In this document: positions 1 through 12,700 of the stretch, in pieces | How the letters are laid out: each line of letters starts with the position of its first letter | Numbering within the stretch: the stretch's first letter is position 1 | From: Luzula sylvatica | Lineage: Eukaryota; Streptophyta; Magnoliopsida; Poales; Juncaceae | Length of the DNA: 64,000 bases | Reading direction: 5' to 3' | Assembly (NCBI GenBank): GCA_946800325.1 | Contig: OX326958.1 | Coordinates: 59,885,793-59,949,792 of the forward strand | Notes under the pieces: model-generated | Told to the model about the DNA's origin: nothing | The model's database searches: none | The model's input: only the letters and a program-made list of their open reading frames with translations | Program-made: the position numbers and the translations under genes

Positions 1-1738
1 AGAAAGTTTGTTTTTCGATTCAAATCAAGATTTTAACGCTTTGAGGAGTTCAAATAACATGTTTTTAGATCATTTGTATCATATCTTTTACTACATAACT
101 TTTCAGCAAATTTCACAAACACTAAGAAAGTTTGTTTTTCGATTCAAAACAAGATTTTAACGCTTTGAGGAGTTCAAATAATGTGTTTTTAGATCATTTG
201 TATCGTATCTTTTACTACAAAACTTTTCACCAAATTTCACAAACACTAAGAAAGCTTGTTTTTCGATTCAAAACAAGATTTTTACTCTTTGAGGAGTTCG
301 AATAACGTGTTTTTAGATCACTTGTATCGTATCTTTTACTACATAACTTTTCACCAAATTTCACAAACACTAAGAAAATTTGTTTTTCGATTTCAAAACA
401 AGATTTTAACGCTTTGAGGAGTTCAAGTAACGTGTTTTTAGATCATTTGTATCGTATCTTTTAGTACATAAATTTTCACCAAATTTTACAAACACTAAGA
501 AAGTTTGTTTTTCGATTCAAAACAAGATTTTAAAGCATTGAGGTGTTGAAATAACATGTTTTTAGATCATTTGTATCGTATCTTTTAGTACATAACATTT
601 CACCAAATTACACAAACACTAAGAAAGTTTGTTTTTCAATTGGAAACAAGATTTTAACGCTTTGAGGAGTTCAGATAACAAGTTTTTAGATCAGGTGTAT
701 CGTATCTTTTACTACATAACTTTTTACCAAATTTCAAAAATGCTAAGAAAGCTTGTTTTTCGATTCAAAACAAGATTTTAACGCTTTGAGGAGTTCAAAT
801 AACGTGTTTTTAGATCATTTGTATCGTATCTTTTACTACAAAACTTTTCACCAAATTTCACAAACACTAAGAAAGCTTGTTTTTCGATTCAAAACAAGAT
901 TTTAACGCTTTGAGGAGTTCAAATAACATGTTTTTAGATGAGGTGTATCGTATCTTTTACTACATAACTTTTTACCAAATTTCAGAAACGCTAAGAAAGT
1001 TTGTTTTTCGATTCAAATCAAGATTTTAACGCTTTGAGGAGTTCAAATAACATGTTTTTAGATCATTTGTATCATATCTTTTACTACATAACTTTTCAGC
1101 AAATTTCACAAACACTAAGAAAGTTTGTTTTTCGATTCAAAACAAGATTTTAACGCTTTGAGGAGTTCAAATAATGTGTTTTTAGATCATTTGTATCGTA
1201 TCTTTTACTACAAAACTTTTCACCAAATTTCACAAACACTAAGAAAGCTTGTTTTTCGATTCAAAACAAGATTTTTACTCTTTGAGGAGTTCGAATAACG
1301 TGTTTTTAGATCACTTGTATCGTATCTTTTACTACATAACTTTTCACCAAATTTCACAAACACTAAGAAAATTTGTTTTTCGATTTCAAAACAAGATTTT
1401 AACGCTTTGAGGAGTTCAAGTAACGTGTTTTTAGATCATTTGTATCGTATCTTTTAGTACATAAATTTTCACCAAATTTTACAAACACTAAGAAAGTTTG
1501 TTTTTCGATTCAAAACAAGATTTTAAAGCATTGAGGTGTTGAAATAACATGTTTTTAGATCATTTGTATCGTATCTTTTAGTACATAACATTTCACCAAA
1601 TTACACAAACACTAAGAAAGTTTGTTTTTCAATTGGAAACAAGATTTTAACGCTTTGAGGAGTTCAGATAACAAGTTTTTAGATCAGGTGTATCGTATCT
1701 TTTACTACATAACTTTTTACCAAATTTCAAAAATGCTA
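1..1738 (+). repeat. 8-monomer duplication, unit 993 bp
   Basis: Positions 1-745 (six monomers) recur at 994-1,738 with an offset of 993 bp, which is eight monomers including one of 125 bp. Shared private variants include CAAATCAAG in the first monomer and ACATAAATTTTC near 470 and 1,461, so this is a recent duplication. Monomers seven and eight of the first unit (746-993) differ from what follows the second unit. They carry AACGTG then the GATGAGG variant, whereas the second copy continues into the 4-monomer duplication. The window edge cuts the first unit, so more copies may lie upstream. Confidence 0.85.
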
Positions 1739-2482
1739 AGAAAGCTTGTTTTTCGATTCAAAACAAGATTTTAACGCTTTGAGGAGTTCAAATAACATGT
1801 TTTTAGATCAGGTGTATCGTATCTTTTACTACATAACTTTTTACCAAATTTCAGAAACACTAAGAAAGTTTGTTTTTCGATTCAAAACAAGATTTTAACG
1901 CTTTGAGGAGTTCAAATAACGTGTTTTTAGATCATTTGTATCGTATCTTTTACTAAATAACTTTTCACAAAATTTCACAAACACTAAGAAAGTTTGTTTT
2001 TCGATTCAAAACAAGATTTTAAAGCATTGAGGTGTTGAAATAACATGTTTTTAGATCATTTGTATCGTATCTTTTAGTACATAACATTTCACCAAATTAC
2101 ACAAACACTAAGAAAGTTTGTTTTTCAATTGGAAACAAGATTTTAACGCTTTGAGGAGTTCAGATAACAAGTTTTTAGATCAGGTGTATCGTATCTTTTA
2201 CTACATAACTTTTTACCAAATTTCAAAAATGCTAAGAAAGCTTGTTTTTCGATTCAAAACAAGATTTTAACGCTTTGAGGAGTTCAAATAACATGTTTTT
2301 AGATCAGGTGTATCGTATCTTTTACTACATAACTTTTTACCAAATTTCAGAAACACTAAGAAAGTTTGTTTTTCGATTCAAAACAAGATTTTAACGCTTT
2401 GAGGAGTTCAAATAACGTGTTTTTAGATCATTTGTATCGTATCTTTTACTAAATAACTTTTCACAAAATTTCACAAACACTA
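1491..2482 (+). repeat. Tandem duplication of a 4-monomer block, 496 bp x 2
   Basis: Copies are 1,491-1,986 and 1,987-2,482, exactly 496 bp each. In order the four monomers carry AAAGCATTGAGGTGTTGAAA; CAATTGGAAAC with CAGATAACAAG; AAGCTT with AACATG and CAGG; and AACGTG with ACTAAATAAC. The same block at 31,152-31,647 is single, followed directly by the ATGTTATTAG monomer. The duplication is therefore specific to this copy and probably arose by unequal crossover here. Confidence 0.88.
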
Positions 2483-2730
2483 AGAAAGTTTGTTTTTCGA
2501 TTCAAAACAAGATTTTAACGCTTTGAGGTGTTCAAATAACATGTTATTAGATCATTTGTATCGTATCTTTTAGTACATAACTTTTCACCAAATTTCACAA
2601 CCACTAAGAAATTTTGTTTTTCGATTAAAAACAAGATTTTAACGCTTTGAGGAGTTCAAATAACGTGTTTCTAGATCATTTGTATCGTATCTTTTACTAC
2701 ATAACGTTTCACCAAATTTCACAACCACTA
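2483..2730 (+). repeat. Two-monomer link with ATGTTATTAG and TCTAGA variants
   Basis: Two ordinary satellite monomers join the 496-bp duplication to the 1,489-bp repeat. The first has GAGGTGTTC with ATGTTATTAG and ends in CACAACCACT. The second starts AGAAATTTTG, has the rare GATTAAAAAC and a TCTAGA site, and also ends in CACAACCACT. The same pair in the same order recurs near 31,648-31,895, 37,860, 43,070, 51,130, 54,000, 59,190 and 63,540, so this is a stable cassette and not a unique spacer. Confidence 0.8.
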
Positions 2731-5141
2731 AGAAAGTTTGTTTTTCGATTCAAAACATGATTTTAACGCTTTGAGGAGTTCAAATAACGTGTTTTTAGAT
2801 CATTTGTATCGTATCTTTTACTACATAACTTTTCACCAAATTTCACAAACACTAAGAGACTTTGTTTTTCGATTCAAAACAAGATTTTAACGCTTTGAGG
2901 TGTTCAAATAACATGTTTTTAGATGAGGTGTATCGTATCTTTTACTACATAACTTTTTACCAAATTTCAGAAACGCTTAGAAAGTTTGTTTTTCGATTCA
3001 AAACAAGATTTTAACGCTTTGAGGAGTTCAAATAACATGTTTTTAGATCATTTGTATCATATCTTTTACTACATAACTTTTCAGCAAATTTCACAAACAC
3101 TAAGAAAGTTTGTTTTTCGATTCAATACAAGATTTTAACGCTTTGAGGAGTTCAAATAATGTGTTTTTAAATCATTTGTATCGTATCTTTTACTACAAAA
3201 CTTTTCACCAAATTTCACAAACACTAAGAAAGCTTGTTTTTCGATTCAAAACAAGATTTTTACTCTTTGAGGAGTTCAAATAACGTGTTTTTAGATCACT
3301 TGTATCGTATCTTTTACTACATAACTTTTCACCAAATTTCACAAACACTAAGAAAGTTTGTTTTTCGATTTCAAAACAAGATTTTAACGCTTTGAGGAGT
3401 TCAAATAACGTGTTTTTAGATCATGTGTATCGTATCTTTTAGCACATAACTTTTCACCAAATATCACAAAAACTAAGAAAGTTTGTTTTTCGATTCAAAA
3501 CAAGATTTTAAAGCTTTGAGGAGTTAAAATAACATGTTTTTAGATCATTTGTATCGTATCTTTTAGTACATAACTTTTCACCAAATTTCACAAACACTAA
3601 GAAAGTGTGTTTTTCGATTCAAAACAAGATTTTAACGCTTTGAGGAGTTCAAGTAACGTGTTTTTAGATCATTTATATCGTATCTTTTAGTACATAACTT
3701 TTCACCAAATTTTACAAACACTAAGAAAGTTTGTTTTTCGATTCAAAACAAGATTTTAAAGCATTGAGGTGTTGAAATAACATGTTTTTAGATCATTTGT
3801 ATCGTATCTTTTAGTACATAACATTTCACCAAATTACACAAACACTAAGAAAGTTTGTTTTTCAATTGGAAACAAGATTTTAACGCTTTGAGGAGTTCAG
3901 ATAACGAGTTTTTAGATCAGGTGTATCGTATCTTTTACTACATAACTTTTTACCAAATTTCAAAAATGCTAAGAAAGTTTGTTTTTCGATTCAAAACAAG
4001 GTTTTAACGCTTTGAGGAGTTCAAATAACATGTTTTTAGATCAGGTGTATCGTATCTTTTACTACATAACTTTTTACCAAATTTCAGAAACACTAAGAAA
4101 GTTTGTTTTTCGATTCAAAACAAGATTTTAACGCTTTGAGGAGTTCAAATAACGTGTTTTTAGATCATTTGTATCGTATCTTTTACTAAATAACTTTTCA
4201 CAAAATTTCACAAACACTAAGAAAGTTTGTTTTTCGATTCAAAACATGATTTTAACGCTTTGAGGAGTTCAAATAACGTGTTTTTAGATCATTTGTATCG
4301 TATCTTTTACTACATTACTTTTCACCAAATTTCACAAACACTAAGAGACTTTGTTTTTCGATTCAAAACAAGATTTTAACGCTTTGAGGTGTTCAAATAA
4401 CATGTTTTTAGATGAGGTGTATCGTATCTTTTACTACATAACTTTTTACCAAATTTCAGAAACGCTTAGAAAGTTTGTTTTTCGATTCAAAACAAGATTT
4501 TAACGCTTTGAGGAGTTCAAATAACATTTTTTTAGATCATTTGTATCATATCTTTTACTACATAACTTTTCAGCAAATTTCACAAACACTAAGAAAGTTT
4601 GTTTTTCGATTCAATACAAGATTTTAACGCTTTGAGGAGTTCAAATAATGTGTTTTTAAATCATTTGTATCGTATCTTTTACTACAAAACTTTTCACCAA
4701 ATTTCACAAACACTAAGAAAGCTTGTTTTTCGATTCAAAACAAGATTTTTACTCTTTGAGGAGTTCAAATAACGTGTTTTTAGATCACTTGTATCGTATC
4801 TTTTACTACATAACTTTTCACCAAATTTCACAAACACTAAGAAAGTTTGTTTTTCGATTTCAAAACAAGATTTTAACGCTTTGAGGAGTTCAAATAACGT
4901 GTTTTTAGATCATGTGTATCGTATCTTTTAGCACATAACTTTTCACCAAATATCACAAAAACTAAGAAAGTTTGTTTTTCGATTCAAAACAAGATTTTAA
5001 AGCTTTGAGGAGTTAAAATAACATGTTTTTAGATCATTTGTATCGTATCTTTTAGTACATAACTTTTCACCAAATTTCACAAACACTAAGAAAGTGTGTT
5101 TTTCGATTCAAAACAAGATTTTAACGCTTTGAGGAGTTCAA
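2731..5141 (+). repeat. 12-monomer repeat, unit 1,489 bp, 1.6 copies
   Basis: The first unit is 2,731-4,219. The second starts at 4,220 and follows it to about 5,141, where the sequence switches from the TTCAAGTAAC type (3,653) to the TTCAAATAAC plus TCTAGA type. Shared private variants include AAACGCTTAG (2,971 and 4,460), GATTCAATACAAG and TTTTTAAATC. The interval 3,653-4,219 has no counterpart in the second copy. Its content (GTGTTGAAAT, CAATTGGAAAC, ACTAAATAAC monomers) resembles the 496-bp block upstream, so the unit is a splice of two older cassettes. Confidence 0.82.
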
Positions 5142-5494
5142 ATAACGTGTTTCTAGATCATTTGTATCGTATCTTTTACTACATAACTTTTCACCAAATT
5201 TCACAAACACTAAGAAAGTTTTTTTTTCGATTCAAAACAAGATTTTGACGCTTTGACGAGTTCAAATAACGTGTTTTTAGATCATTTATATCGTATCTTT
5301 TACTACATAACTTTTCACCAAATTTCACAAACACCAAGAAAGTTTGTTTTTCGATTGAAAACAAGATTTTAACGCTTTGAGGTGTTCAAATAACGTGTTT
5401 TTAGATCATTTGTGTCGTATCTTTTAGTACATAACTTTTCACCAAATCTCCCAAACACTAATAAAGTTTGTTTTTCAATTCAAAACAAACATTT
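5142..5494 (+). repeat. Junction monomers between the 12-mer and 34-mer domains
   Basis: About three monomers with a characteristic order: TCTAGA; a 9-base T run at 5,219-5,227 followed by GACGAG; ATTTATATCG with ACACCAAGAAAG; then GAGGTG with TTGTGTCG (about 5,410) and ATAAAG. The same order sits inside each 4,220-bp unit, for example 7,870-8,230, and inside the 8-kb units. Here the second monomer reads TTTTGACGCTTTGACGAG and a later one reads GATTGAAAAC. Both variants are shared only with 32,890-33,050, which shows that the two regions share a recent ancestor. Confidence 0.75.
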
Positions 5495-8400
5495 AACGCT
5501 TTGAGGAGTTCAAATAACGAGTTTTTAGATCATTTGTATCGTATCTTTTAGTACATAAGTTTTCACCAAATTTCACAAACACTAAGAAAGTTTGTTTTTC
5601 GATTCAAAACAATATTTTAAAGCATTGAGGAGTTCAAATAACATGTTTTTAGATCAGGTGTATCGTATCGTTTACTACATAACTTTTCACCAAATTTCAC
5701 AAACACTAAGAAAGTTTGTTTTTCGATTCAAAACAAGATTTTAACGCTTTGAGGAGTTCAAATAACGTGTTTTTAGATCATTTGTATCGTATCTTTTACT
5801 ACAAAACTTTTCACCAAATTTCGCAAACACTAAGAAAGCTTGTTTTTCGATTCAAAACAAGATTTTAACGCTTTGAGGAGTTCAAATAACGTTTTTTTAG
5901 ATCATTTGTATCGTATCTTTTACTACATAACTTTTCACCAAATTTCACAAACACTAAGAAAGTTTGTTTTTCGATTTCAAAACAAGATTTTAACGCTTTG
6001 AGGAGTTCAAATAACGTGTTTTTAGATCATTTGTATCGTATCTTTTAGTACATAACTTTTCACCAAATTTTACAAACACAAAGAAAGTTTGTTTTTCGAT
6101 TCAAAACAAGATTTTAAAGCATTGAGGTGTTCAAATAACATGTTTTTAGATCATTTGTATCTTATCTTTTAGTACATAACTTTTCACCAAATTACACAAA
6201 CACTAAGAAAGTTTGTTTTTCGATTCAAAACAAGATTTTAACGCTTTGAGGAGTTCAGATAACAAGTTTTTAGATCAGGTGTATCGTATCTTTTACTACA
6301 TAACTTTTTACCAAATTTCAGAAACGCTAAGAAAGTTTGTTTTTCGATTCAAAACAAGATTTTAACGCTTTGAGGAGTTCAAATAACATGTTTTTAGATC
6401 AGGTGTATCGTATCTTTTAATACATAACTTTTTACCAAATTTCAGAAACATTAAGAAAGTTTGTTTTTCGATTCAAAACAAGATTTTAACGCTTTGAGGT
6501 GTTCAAATAACATGTTTTTAGATCATTTGTATCGTATCTTTTAGTACATAACTTTTCACCAAATTTCACAACCACTAAGAAATTTTGTTTTTCGATTCAA
6601 AACAAGATTTTACCGCTTTGAGGAGTTCAAATAATGTGTTTCTAGATCATTTGTATCGTATCTTTTAGTACATAACGTTTCACCAAATTTCACAAACACT
6701 AAGAAATTTTGTTTTTCGATTCAAAACAAGATTTTACCGCTTTGAGGAGTTCAAATAACGTGTTTCTAGATCATTTGTATCGTATCTTTTACTACAAAAC
6801 TTTTCACCAAATTTCACAAACACTAAGAAAGCTTGTTTTTCGATTCAAAACAAGATTTTAACGCTTTGAGGAGTTCAAATAACTTGTTTCTAGATCATTT
6901 GTATCGTATCTTTTACTACATAACGTTTCACCAAATTTCACAAACACTAAGAAAGTTTGTTTTTCGATTCAAAACATGATTTTAACGCTTTGAGGAGTTC
7001 AAATAACGTGTGTTTAGATCATTTGTATCGTATCTTTTACTACATAACTTTTCACCAAATTTCACAAACACTAAGAGACTTTGTTTTTCGATTCAAAACA
7101 AGATTTTAACGCTTTGAGGTGTTCAAATAACATGTTTTTAGATGAGGTGTATCGTATCTTTTACTACATAACTTTTTACCAAATTTCAGAAACGCTAAGA
7201 AAGTTTGTTTTTCGATTCAAAACAAGATTTTAACGCTTTGAGGAGTTCAAATAACATGTTTTTAGATCATTTGTATCATATCTTTTACTACATAACTTTT
7301 CAGCAAGTTTCACAAACACTAAGAAAGTTTGTTTTTCGATTCAAAACAAGATTTTAACGCTTTGAGGAGTTCAAATAATGTGGTTTTAGATCATTTGTAT
7401 CGTATCTTTTACTACAAAACTTTTCACCAAATTTCACAAACACTAAGAAAGCTTGTTTTTCGATTCAAAACAAGATTTTTACTCTTAGAGGAGTTCAAAT
7501 ACCGTGTTTTTAGATCACTTGTATCGTATCTTTTACTACATAACTTTTCACCAAATTTCACAAACACTAAGAAATTTTGTTTTTCGATTTCAAAACAAGA
7601 TTTTAACGCTTTGAGGAGTTCAAATAACGTGTTTTTAGATCATGTGTATCGTATCTTTTAGCACATAACTTTTCACCAAATATCACAAAAACTAAGAAAG
7701 TTTGTTTTTCGATTCAAAACAAGATTTTAAAGCTTTGAGGAGTTAAAATAACATGTTTTTAGATCATTTGTATCGTATCTTTTAGTACATAACTTTTCAC
7801 CAAATTTCACAAACACTAAGAAAGTGTGTTTTTCGATTCAAAACAAGATTTTAACGCTTTGAGGAGTTCAAATAACGTGTTTCTAGATCATTTGTATCGT
7901 ATCTTTTACTACATAACTTTTCACCAAATTTCACAAACACTAAGAAAGTTTTTTTTTTCGATTCAAAACAAGATTTTAACGCTTTGACGAGTTCAAATAA
8001 CGTGTTTTTAGATCATTTATATCGTATCTTTTACTACATAACTTTTCACCAAATTTCACAAACACCAAGAAAGTTTGTTTTTCGATTCAAAACAAGATTT
8101 TAACGCTTTGAGGTGTTCAAATAACGTGTTTTTAGATCATTTGTGTCGTATCTTTTAGTACATAACTTTTCACCAAATCTCCCAAACACTAATAAAGTTT
8201 GTTTTTCAATTCAAAACAAACATTTAACGCTTTGAGGAGTTCAAATAACGAGTTTTTAGATCATTTGTATCGTATCTTTTAGTACATAAGTTTTCACCAA
8301 ATTTCACAAACACTAAGAAAGTTTGTTTTTCGATTCAAAACAAGATTTTAAAGCATTGAGGAGTTCAAATAACATGTTTTTAGATCAGGTGTATCGTATC

Positions 8401-9714
8401 TTTTACTACATAACTTTTCACCAAATTTCACAAACACTAAGAAAGTTTGTTTTTCGATTCAAAACAAGATTTTAACGCTTTGAGGAGTTCAAATAACGTG
8501 TTTTTAGATCATTTGTATCGTATCTTTTACTACAAAACTTTTCACCAAATTTCACAAACACTAAGAAAGTTTGTTTTTCGATTCAAAACAAGATTTTAAC
8601 GCTTTGAGGAGTTCAAATAACGTGTTTTTAGATCATTTGTATCGTATCTTTTACTACATAACTTTTCACCAAATTTCACAAACACTAAGAGACTTTGTTT
8701 TTCGATTCAAAACAAGATTTTAACGCTTTGAGGTGTTCAAATAACATGTTTTTAGATGAGGTGTATCGTATCTTTTACTACATAACTTTTTACCAAATTT
8801 CAGAAACGCTAAGAAAGTTTGTTTTTCGATTCAAAACAAGATTTTAACGCTTTGAGGAGTTCAAATAACATGTTTTTAGATCATTTGTATCATATCTTTT
8901 ACTACATAACTTTTCAGCAAATTTGACAAACACTAAGAAAGTTTGTTTTTCGATTCAATACAAGATTTTAACGCTTTGAGGAGTTCAAATAATGTGTTTT
9001 TAAATCATTTGTATCGTATCTTTTACTACAAAACTTTTCACCAAATTTCACAAACACTAAGAAAGCTTGTTTTTCGATTCAAAACAAGATTTTTACTCTT
9101 TGAGGAGTTCAAATAACGTGTTTTTAGATCACTTGTATCGTATCTTTTACTACATAACTTTTCACCAAATTTCACAAACACTAAGAAAGTTTGTTTTTCG
9201 ATTTCAAAACAAGATTTTAACGCTTTGAGGAGTTCAAATAACGTGTTTTTAGATCATGTGTATCGTATCTTTTAGCACATAACTTTTCACCAAATATCAC
9301 AAAAACTAAGAAAGTTTGTTTTTCGATTCAAAACAAGATTTTAAAGCTTTGAGGAGTTAAAATAACATGTTTTTAGATCATTTGTATCGTATCTTTTAGT
9401 ACATAACTTTTCACCAAATTTCACAAACACTAAGAAAGTGTGTTTTTCGATTCAAAACAAGATTTTAACGCTTTGAGGAGTTCAAGTAACGTGTTTTTAG
9501 ATCATTTGTATCGTATCTTTTAGTACATAACTTTTCACCAAATTTTACAAACACTAAGAAAGTTTGTTTTTCGATTCAAAACAAGATTTTAAAGCATTGA
9601 GGTGTTGAAATAACATGTTTTTAGATCATTTGTATCGTATCTTTTAGTACATAACATTTCACCAAATTACACAAACACTAAGAAAGTTTGTTTTTCAATT
9701 GGAAACAAGATTTT
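5495..9714 (+). repeat. 34-monomer HOR, unit 1 (4,220 bp)
   Basis: First of about 3.76 copies. The phase is set where sequence starts to match that 4,220 bp downstream: the AACGAG variant at about 5,518 matches 9,738, while the monomer halves just before differ (CAATTCAAAACAAAC versus CAATTGGAAACAAG). Landmarks: TCTAGA at 6,641, 6,765, 6,889 and 7,882; AGAGAC at 7,074 and 8,688; ATACCG at 7,499; T10 run 7,949-7,958; TTGTGTCG at 8,141; TTTTTAAATC near 9,000. The two AGAGAC blocks are 1,614 bp apart (13 monomers), so the unit contains an older internal duplication. At about 5,670 it reads TATCGTATCG where later units read TATCGTATCC. Confidence 0.88.
8564..8687 (+). repeat. Reference monomer close to consensus
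   Basis: This copy carries the commonest base at every variable position I compared, so it serves as a reference: 124 bp, 35 G or C. CpG dinucleotides fall at monomer positions 16, 37, 58 and 80. A GATC site at 68-71 is present in most monomers. The tandem GTATCGTATC spans 76-85. Positions 100-109 and 110-119 are similar at 8 of 10 bases, a 10-bp internal sub-repeat. GTTTTTCGATT (10-20) and GTTTTTAGATC (61-71) match at 9 of 11 bases, offset by 51 bp. The length is 1 modulo 3, so reading frame shifts at each monomer. Confidence 0.9.
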
Positions 9715-12700
9715 AACGCTTTGAGGAGTTCAAATAACGAGTTTTTAGATCATTTGTATCGTATCTTTTAGTACATAAGTTTTCACCAAATTTCACAAAC
9801 ACTAAGAAAGTTTGTTTTTCGATTCAAAACAATATTTTAAAGCATTGAGGAGTTCAAATAACATGTTTTTAGATCAGGTGTATCGTATCCTTTACTACAT
9901 AACTTTTCACCAAATTTCACAAACACTAAGAAAGTTTGTTTTTCGATTCAAAACAAGATTTTAACGCTTTGAGGAGTTCAAATAACGTGTTTTTAGATCA
10001 TTTGTATCGTATCTTTTACTACAAAACTTTTCACCAAATTTCACAAACACTAAGAAAGCTTGTTTTTCGATTCAAAACAAGATTTTAACGCTTTGAGGAG
10101 TTCAAATAACGTTTTTTTAGATCATTTGTATCGTATCTTTTACTACATAACTTTTCACCAAATTTCACAAACACTAAGAAAGTTTGTTTTTCGATTTCAA
10201 AACAAGATTTTAACGCTTTGAGGAGTTCAAATAACGTGTTTTTAGATCATTTGTATCGTATCTTTTAGTACATAACTTTTCACCAAATTTTACAAACACA
10301 AAGAAAGTTTGTTTTTCGATTCAAAACAAGATTTTAAAGCATTGAGGTGTTCAAATAACATGTTTTTAGATCATTTGTATCTTATCTTTTAGTACATAAC
10401 TTTTCACCAAATTACACAAACACTAAGAAAGTTTGTTTTTCGATTCAAAACAAGATTTTAACGCTTTGAGGAGTTCAGATAACAAGTTTTTAGATCAGGT
10501 GTATCGTATCTTTTACTACATAACTTTTTACCAAATTTCAGAAACGCTAAGAAAGTTTGTTTTTCGATTCAAAACAAGATTTTAACGCTTTGAGGAGTTC
10601 AAATAACATGTTTTTAGATCAGGTGTATCGTATCTTTTAATACATAACTTTTTACCAAATTTCAGAAACATTAAGAAAGTTTGTTTTTCGATTCAAAACA
10701 AGATTTTAACGCTTTGAGGTGTTCAAATAACATGTTTTTAGATCATTTGTATCGTATCTTTTAGTACATAACTTTTCACCAAATTTCACAACCACTAAGA
10801 AATTTTGTTTTTCGATTCAAAACAAGATTTTACCGCTTTGAGGAGTTCAAATAATGTGTTTCTAGATCATTTGTATCGTATCTTTTAGTACATAACGTTT
10901 CACCAAATTTCACAAACACTAAGAAATTTTGTTTTTCGATTCAAAACAAGATTTTACCGCTTTGAGGAGTTCAAATAACGTGTTTCTAGATCATTTGTAT
11001 CGTATCTTTTACTACAAAACTTTTCACCAAATTTCACAAACACTAAGAAAGCTTGTTTTTCGATTCAAAACAAGATTTTAACGCTTTGAGGAGTTCAAAT
11101 AACTTGTTTCTAGATCATTTGTATCGTATCTTTTACTACATAACGTTTCACCAAATTTCACAAACACTAAGAAAGTTTGTTTTTCGATTCAAAACATGAT
11201 TTTAACGCTTTGAGGAGTTCAAATAACGTGTGTTTAGATCATTTGTATCGTATCTTTTACTACATAACTTTTCACCAAATTTCACAAACACTAAGAGACT
11301 TTGTTTTTCGATTCAAAACAAGATTTTAACGCTTTGAGGTGTTCAAATAACATGTTTTTAGATGAGGTGTATCGTATCTTTTACTACATAACTTTTTACC
11401 AAATTTCAGAAACGCTAAGAAAGTTTGTTTTTCGATTCAAAACAAGATTTTAACGCTTTGAGGAGTTCAAATAACATGTTTTTAGATCATTTGTATCATA
11501 TCTTTTACTACATAACTTTTCAGCAAGTTTCACAAACACTAAGAAAGTTTGTTTTTCGATTCAAAACAAGATTTTAACGCTTTGAGGAGTTCAAATAATG
11601 TGGTTTTAGATCATTTGTATCGTATCTTTTACTACAAAACTTTTCACCAAATTTCACAAACACTAAGAAAGCTTGTTTTTCGATTCAAAACAAGATTTTT
11701 ACTCTTAGAGGAGTTCAAATACCGTGTTTTTAGATCACTTGTATCGTATCTTTTACTACATAACTTTTCACCAAATTTCACAAACACTAAGAAATTTTGT
11801 TTTTCGATTTCAAAACAAGATTTTAACGCTTTGAGGAGTTCAAATAACGTGTTTTTAGATCATGTGTATCGTATCTTTTAGCACATAACTTTTCACCAAA
11901 TATCACAAAAACTAAGAAAGTTTGTTTTTCGATTCAAAACAAGATTTTAAAGCTTTGAGGAGTTAAAATAACATGTTTTTAGATCATTTGTATCGTATCT
12001 TTTAGTACATAACTTTTCACCAAATTTCACAAACACTAAGAAAGTGTGTTTTTCGATTCAAAACAAGATTTTAACGCTTTGAGGAGTTCAAATAACGTGT
12101 TTCTAGATCATTTGTATCGTATCTTTTACTACATAACTTTTCACCAAATTTCACAAACACTAAGAAAGTTTTTTTTTTCGATTCAAAACAAGATTTTAAC
12201 GCTTTGACGAGTTCAAATAACGTGTTTTTAGATCATTTATATCGTATCTTTTACTACATAACTTTTCACCAAATTTCACAAACACCAAGAAAGTTTGTTT
12301 TTCGATTCAAAACAAGATTTTAACGCTTTGAGGTGTTCAAATAACGTGTTTTTAGATCATTTGTGTCGTATCTTTTAGTACATAACTTTTCACCAAATCT
12401 CCCAAACACTAATAAAGTTTGTTTTTCAATTCAAAACAAACATTTAACGCTTTGAGGAGTTCAAATAACGAGTTTTTAGATCATTTGTATCGTATCTTTT
12501 AGTACATAAGTTTTCACCAAATTTCACAAACACTAAGAAAGTTTGTTTTTCGATTCAAAACAAGATTTTAAAGCATTGAGGAGTTCAAATAACATGTTTT
12601 TAGATCAGGTGTATCGTATCTTTTACTACATAACTTTTCACCAAATTTCACAAACACTAAGAAAGTTTGTTTTTCGATTCAAAACAAGATTTTAACGCTT

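Noticed and set aside
7329..7661. Possible 110-residue protein gene, repeated at 11,549, 15,769, 19,989, 35,129 and 44,558
   Set aside because: The frame has a TTG start, lies wholly within satellite monomers, crosses monomers in shifting frames, and depends on one base change that removes a stop. No domain or codon bias is visible.
8573..8589. Hairpin or dyad at GTTTTTCGATTCAAAAC
   Set aside because: The arms are only five bases (GTTTT and AAAAC), expected often in AT-rich DNA. No terminator or cruciform function can be supported.
8576..8592. CENP-B box-like motif in the monomer (positions 13-29)
   Set aside because: TTTCGATTCAAAACAAG fits the TTCG and the central A of the 9 essential bases but not the CGGG half. 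Five of nine is not enough to claim a binding site.
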